Shown here: positions 29,755 to 34,561 of the stretch, piece by piece | Position numbering within the stretch: position 1 is the stretch's first letter | Layout of the letters: each line of letters starts with the position of its first letter | Assembly: GCF_944387725.1 (NCBI RefSeq) | Contig: NZ_CALXGA010000016.1 | Location: 1 to 34,561 of the forward strand | Reading direction: 5' to 3' | Source of the DNA: an uncultured Intestinimonas sp. | GTDB taxonomy: Bacteria > Bacillota > Clostridia > Oscillospirales > Oscillospiraceae | DNA length: 34,561 nt | Program-made: the position numbers and the translations under genes | The notes under the pieces: model-generated | What the model saw: the letters and a program-made list of their open reading frames with translations, nothing else | Told to the model about the DNA's origin: nothing | Databases searched by the model: none

Positions 29755-31869
29755 TCAGCGCCCGCTGTAGGGTCTGGTGGTGTCGATCACAATGGCGCCG
29801 GCGGCGCTGTCCCAGGTCACATCAAAGCCCAGGGCCTGCCCCAGGTCGCGGATTTTGAAGTAGGTGTAGCCGCTGCCGGAGGCGTCGGTGAGGGTGATGG
29901 CCTCCAGGGCGGTCTCCGCACCGTCCACCAGCACCGTGGACTGGTTCGCCGTATAGGATTGGTCGCCGGTGAAGGGGGTGCTCATCTCAGAGCCGTTGGG
30001 GGTGCTGTAGGCCGTCCTGGTCTGGATGGTGATGGCGCTGGCCGCAACATCCCAGCCTACGTTGAACTGGGCCTCGGAGCCGTTGAGGACATAGGCCACA
30101 TCCCGCAGCTTCAGGTAGTTGGTGTCGTTGCCGCCGGCATCCCGCAGGGCGTAGGCGTCAAAGGCCACCGCCTGGCCGTCCACCAGGATGGAGTAGCTGG
30201 TGGCATAGGCCGTCTGGCCCTGGGAGGAGGGGGCGCCGGAGGAGGGCGTACCGGAGGAGGGCGCACCGCTGCCTGCGCCGCTGGCGGGAGCATAGGGGTT
30301 GGGGAAGGAGCCGGAGGTCAGCTGGCCAAAGCCGTACAGCCCGGAGGCGCCGTCCTGATAGACAAACCGGCCGTCAGAGGTGATGTTGGAGGCCAGCACC
30401 GGCAGGGAGCCCAGGGATTCGCCGGTCTTGGAGTCCACATAATAGGTCTCGTAGCCGCTGCCGGTCCGCACCCGGAAGGGGAGTACCTGCCCCTCATAGC
30501 CGTCCTCGGAGAGGGTGAGGGTGTTGTAGTGGTACTCGTGGTAGGAATAGGTCAGCTGGTCGTTGTAGACATAGAGGTTGTCCAGGGACTGGGGGATGAC
30601 CTCCCGGTTGTCGGCGGTAATCACCTTGGAGCCGTCCTGGTCGTTGACGGCCTCGATGAAGTCCCGGGTGTAGACCCGAAGCGCCTGGTACTCCAGGGGG
30701 ACGGTGATGCTGCCGCTGCCGTTGAGGATGCCGTAGTGGGCGCCGTCGCTGACCCGGAAGTAGTCGCCGCCCAGAATGCGGAACTCACTGTAGATGGGGG
30801 CGGCGATCTCCGCGCCGTCGGCGGAATACATACCGTAGAGGTAGCTCCACTCGTTGGCGGGGTTGTCCACACCCACCACCACCTTGCTCAGGTCGCCGGC
30901 GGTGGTCAGCAGGGAGAACTGGTTGGGGACCAGTACGTTGCCGTTCTGATCCATGGTGCCGTAGTTCTCGCCGTCCAGGGTGAAAGCCAAGTCCCGGAAA
31001 TAGGTCTCGGTGGTCACCTCGCGGTCGGTCCAGCGGGTGACCTCCTGGCCGGAGAGGTTGTAGAGGATGGAGGAGAAGCCGCTGATGGAGCCGTCGTCGT
31101 TCCGGGTGACGGTGCTGGCTGCCACCAGGCCGTTGGAGTTAACGCCGCCGATGTAGCTGTAGTCGCCCATGGGCACAATCACCGTGCCGGTGTTGTCCAA
31201 AATGCAGGTCTGGGTCCCGCTGCTGGCCTCGTAGTAGGTTTTGCCGCCGGTTACGCACCGGGCATGGATGGAGTCGTAGGCGCCGGCGGGAATCACCACC
31301 TGCTGATTGGCGTCCAGCAGGGCCGTGCCGCTTCCGCCGTGGGCCAGGTAGTAGCCGTCCTCGGTCTGCTCCACCCAGTTATAGCCCTCAATGGTCACCC
31401 GGCTGTTGGAGGAGCCATAGTAGGCTTCCTGGGTGGAGGGCTGGAGCTCGGCGGTCAGATAGGTGTAGTCCCCGTTCTCGTCCGCGATGGCGATGATCTG
31501 GTTGCGCATCTGGATGCGGCAGTTGGACAGGGGCCGGACCACATTGCCGCTGGTGTCGATGACCCCCATCTGGTCGCCCTTGGTGGCGATAAAATAGCCG
31601 CCTCCGGTGGATTCCAGCCTGTCATACTGGAAATCCACCACCACATTGCCGGTCACGTCGATCAGGCCGTACTGGCGGGAGGCGTTGGCGGCGGGGACCA
31701 CGCCGTCGTAGAACAGGAGCATCCGGGAGTAGGCCGTGGTGGCGATGGAGTAGTAGCTGGCCTGGCTGTAGGCAGCAGGCAGCTCAGCCGCCGCTGCGGC
31801 GGGCAGCAGGATGGTCAGAGCCATCACCACCGTCAGGAGTGCCGAGAGCAGTTTTTTGTTCCACTTCAT
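29755..31869 (-). CDS. Secreted WG-repeat protein with tandem stalk domains
   Basis: 704-residue exported protein. Residues 1-28 are a signal peptide (MKWNKKLLSALLTVVMALTI, then AAAAA). WG/KWG-type repeats follow, seen as YGLIDVTGNVVV, MGVIDTSGNVV, YGTMDQNGNVLV and YGILNGSGSITV, which build a beta-propeller-like unit. A Gly/Ser/Pro linker (GAPSSGTPSSGAPSSQGQ) leads to two copper-amine-oxidase-N-like stalk domains, each with a YLKLRDVAYVL or YFKIRDLGQALGF helix and a hydrophobic VDG strand. No anchor is seen, so it is secreted or held by wall binding. The start overlaps the end of the upstream ligase gene by 86 bases in another frame. Function unknown; surface binding or matrix role is a guess. 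Confidence 0.88.
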   Translation of the reverse strand: MKWNKKLLSALLTVVMALTILLPAAAAAELPAAYSQASYYSIATTAYSRMLLFYDGVVPAANASRQYGLIDVTGNVVVDFQYDRLESTGGGYFIATKGDQMGVIDTSGNVVRPLSNCRIQMRNQIIAIADENGDYTYLTAELQPSTQEAYYGSSNSRVTIEGYNWVEQTEDGYYLAHGGSGTALLDANQQVVIPAGAYDSIHARCVTGGKTYYEASSGTQTCILDNTGTVIVPMGDYSYIGGVNSNGLVAASTVTRNDDGSISGFSSILYNLSGQEVTRWTDREVTTETYFRDLAFTLDGENYGTMDQNGNVLVPNQFSLLTTAGDLSKVVVGVDNPANEWSYLYGMYSADGAEIAAPIYSEFRILGGDYFRVSDGAHYGILNGSGSITVPLEYQALRVYTRDFIEAVNDQDGSKVITADNREVIPQSLDNLYVYNDQLTYSYHEYHYNTLTLSEDGYEGQVLPFRVRTGSGYETYYVDSKTGESLGSLPVLASNITSDGRFVYQDGASGLYGFGQLTSGSFPNPYAPASGAGSGAPSSGTPSSGAPSSQGQTAYATSYSILVDGQAVAFDAYALRDAGGNDTNYLKLRDVAYVLNGSEAQFNVGWDVAASAITIQTRTAYSTPNGSEMSTPFTGDQSYTANQSTVLVDGAETALEAITLTDASGSGYTYFKIRDLGQALGFDVTWDSAAGAIVIDTTRPYSGR

Positions 31870-33571
31870 GATATTCCCTCTCTTCGATCTCTTCTAGTCT
31901 TATAAGGAGCGCCGGGCGGAACGAAAAATCAGGCCGGTCCGCAATGCGGTAGGCCAGCGGGCTGGTTCGCGCATACACCTCCTCCAGATGCCCGGCAGTC
32001 TGCTCCGCCAGCGTCTTATATCCCCCAAGCCCCGCCGGGTCCTGTTCACAGGCGTTCTCCAGCAGAGCGGTCATCTCCTCATAGACCTCAGGCCGGTATG
32101 GGTTCAGGCGCAGATATTGAAAGCGGCACTGGGCCATGGTCCTGTAGTCAGCCTCCTGGGCCGCCAGGGTGAAGGCACAGTCCCAGGCCAGCATGGAGGC
32201 GTCGGTGGCCGACAGAATCCGGCCGGCGATCTCGCCGGCCTCCTCCAGGCTGGCGCAGTGCTGGAGCCGCTCCTCCGCCAGGGACAGGTCGGCGGGCCAC
32301 AGGGCGTAGGCGCCCTTGCTGTTTCCAAAGAAGGACAGGGTATAGGGGAGGGTAAAGAAACCCAGCGCGGCGGCAGCCAGGCCGCCTGCCGCCCACAGGG
32401 CGGGCCTGGGGACGGACACCTCCCGGACCGCTCCGCCGCTGCCCAGCAGAAGCAGCAGGCAGAGCATTCCGAAAAACTGAAAGTCGAAGTCGATGCAGGC
32501 GTGGAGGGCCAGGGCCGCCGCCGCCGCCCGCGTCCGCAGGGGCGCCCCCCGCCGGAGCACCACCCATCCGGCCAGGGCCAGCAGCAGTACGCCGGAGAGG
32601 ATGCCGCCGTCCAGAGCGGCCTGGAGGTACTCGTTGTGAATGGAGCGCAGGATATACGGCCCCGTCTGAAACAGGGGCTGGACGTAGAGATAGCCTCCCC
32701 GGCCCACCCCCAGGGGATGGGCGGCCAGAATACGCAGGCCGTCCAGATTGTAGAGGAGTCGGCCGTTCAGGCTGGAGGACTCCAGGGTGATGGCCAGCAG
32801 CCGGTCCAGCACCAGCCCGCCGCTGAGCAGTACCGCCAGCCCGCCCAGCGCCGCTGCGGCCGCCGCTCCCAAAAGGGCCGGAAGCACCCGCCGCCGGGCC
32901 GCCAGGGCGTGGAGGAACAGGCCCCCCCCCGCGGCCGCCAGCAGAAGGAAGACCCCCCGGGAGCCGCTGAGGAAGATGACCACCACCAAAAGAGCCATGG
33001 CCCCATAGTCCTGTTTTTTCCGCTCCTCCTTCAGCAGCAGGAGCAGCAGGCAGATCATCAGGAAGAGGGCGTAGGTATTGGCATACTGGAAGAAGCCGTC
33101 GATCCGCCCGTTGGCGTCCGCGACACCGGTGAGGCGGTTGACGAGAAAGACGCACAGGGAGACCGCCGCCATTCCCGCCCCCAGCCAGGAGACGCTGTCC
33201 AGAATCAGCTCCTTTTCTGCTCCGGTATAGGTGGCGGCGTAGAAGAAAAAGAGCAGGGCAGCCAGCCACCGCAGGCCGCCGGTGAGGGCCATGCCCGGGC
33301 TGAGGGCCAGAGGGGCGGTCAAAAAGGCACACAGGACCATGCCGGCCAGCAGCCACAGCGCCGGACCCCTGGGCAGCGGCAGCGTCCCCCGCCGCAGGAT
33401 GGCGTGGAGGAGCAGCAGGGCCAGCACCGCCCCGGCCAGCAGCGCGGTAAAATCATAGTACCCGCCGAAGAGCAGCAGCACGGCCGCCAGCAGGAAGAAG
33501 AGCGGGGTGTTGACCCGGACCTTTGGCAACTGCGGCAGGCCCTTGCGCCGCGCCTCCCTCCGGCTGCCCAT
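31784..33571 (-). CDS. O-antigen-ligase-like (Wzy_C) membrane protein
   Basis: 595-residue polytopic protein with about ten N-terminal helices and a soluble tail of some 170 residues. The Wzy_C signature region lies in the middle: SSLNGRLLYNLDGLRILAAH, HPLGVGRGGY and the periplasmic SIHNEYLQAALDGG. Relatives ligate or polymerise undecaprenyl-linked glycans on the outer face of the membrane; in a Gram-positive it may join a polysaccharide to an acceptor. GGGAGGGG precedes the ATG, which shares one base with the stop of the upstream carboxypeptidase gene. Its tail overlaps the WG-repeat gene by 86 bases. The true glycan is unknown, possibly the galactofuranose polymer implied elsewhere in the window. 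Confidence 0.88.
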   Translation of the reverse strand: MGSRREARRKGLPQLPKVRVNTPLFFLLAAVLLLFGGYYDFTALLAGAVLALLLLHAILRRGTLPLPRGPALWLLAGMVLCAFLTAPLALSPGMALTGGLRWLAALLFFFYAATYTGAEKELILDSVSWLGAGMAAVSLCVFLVNRLTGVADANGRIDGFFQYANTYALFLMICLLLLLLKEERKKQDYGAMALLVVVIFLSGSRGVFLLLAAAGGGLFLHALAARRRVLPALLGAAAAAALGGLAVLLSGGLVLDRLLAITLESSSLNGRLLYNLDGLRILAAHPLGVGRGGYLYVQPLFQTGPYILRSIHNEYLQAALDGGILSGVLLLALAGWVVLRRGAPLRTRAAAAALALHACIDFDFQFFGMLCLLLLLGSGGAVREVSVPRPALWAAGGLAAAALGFFTLPYTLSFFGNSKGAYALWPADLSLAEERLQHCASLEEAGEIAGRILSATDASMLAWDCAFTLAAQEADYRTMAQCRFQYLRLNPYRPEVYEEMTALLENACEQDPAGLGGYKTLAEQTAGHLEEVYARTSPLAYRIADRPDFSFRPALLIRLEEIEEREYHEVEQKTALGTPDGGDGSDHPAARRSGG

Positions 33572-34467
33572 CAGGCCGCCCCTCCCAGCGCCAGGTCCAG
33601 CAGCTCCTCTGTCTCCGCGAACCGGCGGGTCTCACTGGCGCTGTCCAGCAGAACGATGAAGCAGGCGTTTTCCCCGTCCTCGGCGTAGGTGACCAGGTTG
33701 TTGCCGCCGATGAGGGTGGTTCCGGTCTTGAGGCCCAGCACCCGGGGGTCCGCCCCTGCCAGGCGGTTCAGATTCCGAAAGGTGAGGCCGCCGATCTCCA
33801 TCTCAGCCTGGGAGGAGTAGTCTATGTATTCCGGGTGGTCCGCCACCAGCCGGCAGGCCAGCGTGGCCAGGTCTCTGGCTGTCATATAGTGGTCCGCCGC
33901 GTCCAGCCCGGTGGCGTTGACAAAGTGGGAGTTTTTCAGACCCAGTTCCTGAGCCTTCTGGTTCATCTGCGCCACAAAGGCGGCCTCGTCCCCCGCCGTC
34001 AGCCGGACCAGGGCCTGGACACAGTCACAGCCGCTGCTGAGAATGGTCCCGGCCAGGAGCTGTTCCACCGTGACGGTCTGGCCCGTCCGCAGGCCGTATT
34101 TGGACCCCCGGGTCTCGGCCACCTCCGGGGGGACGGTGAAGGTGTCGGAAAGGGACAGCCGCCCGGCGTCCAGCTCGTCCAGGACCAGATAGATGGAGAG
34201 CATTTTGGTCAGGCTGGAGGGGGAGCGGGGCGTGTCCGCCTCCCGCTCCGCCAGGAGATTGCCCTCCCCGTCCAGGATCACCACGCTGGTGGCGGTGAGG
34301 GACTCCGGCAGGGCCACCCGGGGCTGCCAGGGCCGGAGGACTGCCAGACAGACCACAGCCAAACAGGCCAGCACGGCAGATCCGGCCAGCCACAGCCGGC
34401 GGCGCTTCCGGGGAGGCTTGGGCGCGTGCCGGTGATTTGTTTTTTTGCTGGAGCGGCGTTTCGTCAT
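33571..34467 (-). CDS. D-alanyl-D-alanine carboxypeptidase (penicillin-binding protein, S11)
   Basis: 298-residue membrane-anchored serine peptidase that trims the terminal D-Ala of peptidoglycan pentapeptides outside the cell. A very basic N-terminus (KRRSSKKT to KPPRKRRR) precedes one hydrophobic helix (24-45). The active-site motifs are SLTK (Ser85, Lys88) and KTG (247-249). The second motif, normally SxN, reads S145-G-C147, so the usual Asn is Cys. The C-terminal extension domain is short or absent. ATG 34467 has GGGTGA close by; ATG 34479 is an alternative. MITE copy 5 ends 6-18 bases upstream, and its frame is in phase with this gene. Confidence 0.9.
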   Translation of the reverse strand: MTKRRSSKKTNHRHAPKPPRKRRRLWLAGSAVLACLAVVCLAVLRPWQPRVALPESLTATSVVILDGEGNLLAEREADTPRSPSSLTKMLSIYLVLDELDAGRLSLSDTFTVPPEVAETRGSKYGLRTGQTVTVEQLLAGTILSSGCDCVQALVRLTAGDEAAFVAQMNQKAQELGLKNSHFVNATGLDAADHYMTARDLATLACRLVADHPEYIDYSSQAEMEIGGLTFRNLNRLAGADPRVLGLKTGTTLIGGNNLVTYAEDGENACFIVLLDSASETRRFAETEELLDLALGGAA

Positions 34468-34484
34468 ACAATCACCCATTCTCT

Positions 34485-34561
34485 TAGGGCTTGTTTGAAA
34501 CATGTCAACATGCCCAATCAGCGGGTCTTTTGTCCCCTGGACGGCGCAATTTTTCCTTGAA
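34485..34561. mobile_element. Palindromic MITE-like element, copy 5, cut by the window end
   Basis: The first 77 bases (TAGGGCTTGTTTGAAACATG onward) match the other copies; the rest lies outside the window. On the minus strand the frame ends MFQTSPKR and runs in phase into the carboxypeptidase gene. Confidence 0.85.

Overview
The window reads as chromosomal DNA of a GC-rich, anaerobic, spore-forming clostridium. The evidence is spmA/spmB, an AbrB-type transition regulator, rubrerythrin, the anaerobic ribonucleotide reductase activase, strong AGGAGG ribosome sites and sigma-A promoters of the TTGACA/TATAAT type. The very GC-rich coding style fits the Oscillospiraceae (Flavonifractor/Pseudoflavonifractor-like); that placement is inference. 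No rRNA, tRNA, CRISPR array, phage module or transposase gene was seen.

Layout. 1-4.4 kb: rubrerythrin, a membrane-anchored flavodoxin-like protein, a galactofuranose pair (GT2 glycosyltransferase and UDP-galactopyranose mutase) and pyrophosphatase. 4.6-6.8 kb: RNase J preceded by a long structured, possibly 6S-like, RNA. 6.8-8.6 kb: a peptidoglycan-peptide recycling pair (LD-carboxypeptidase and NlpC/P60 peptidase). 8.7-11.1 kb: asparaginase, two small membrane proteins (DUF4234, DUF2752) and an azoreductase-like flavoprotein. 11.2-14.2 kb: a PadR regulator with two DUF2812 membrane proteins, both interrupted by homopolymer frameshifts. 14.2-16.5 kb: a NIF3/CutA-like domain protein, NrdG, a Nudix hydrolase and a TrmN6-like methyltransferase. 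16.5-19.3 kb: rsmI and abrB, with a small accessory island between trmN6 and rsmI. 19.5-22.9 kb: spmAB, a lipoprotein, a GNAT protein and an AI-2E/PerM-type transporter. 23.1-25.2 kb: aroF-tyrA behind a tyrosine-rich leader peptide and terminator. 25.3-28.5 kb: a small zincin, an LPG-synthase-like membrane protein with its glycolipid glycosyltransferase, and an Sfp-type PPTase. 28.8-34.5 kb: exoA, a secreted WG-repeat/stalk-domain protein, an O-antigen-ligase-like protein and a penicillin-binding D,D-carboxypeptidase.

Two things stand out. First, a family of about 166-bp palindromic elements (four complete copies, one cut by the window end, one remnant) is flanked by TA and looks like an IS630/Tc1-type MITE. 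Copies supply the stop codons of trmN6 and abrB and rewrite the end of a small gene. Where they lie just upstream of a same-strand gene, they carry an open frame that runs in phase into that gene (three of three cases) and an outward-facing -35-like hexamer. Second, aroF-tyrA is preceded by a 31-codon leader with six Tyr and two Phe codons, then a GC-rich hairpin with a T-rich tail. This is the layout of ribosome-mediated attenuation, which is unexpected in a Firmicute, where aromatic operons usually use T-boxes.

All assignments come from reading the sequence and from family knowledge; no database search was run.
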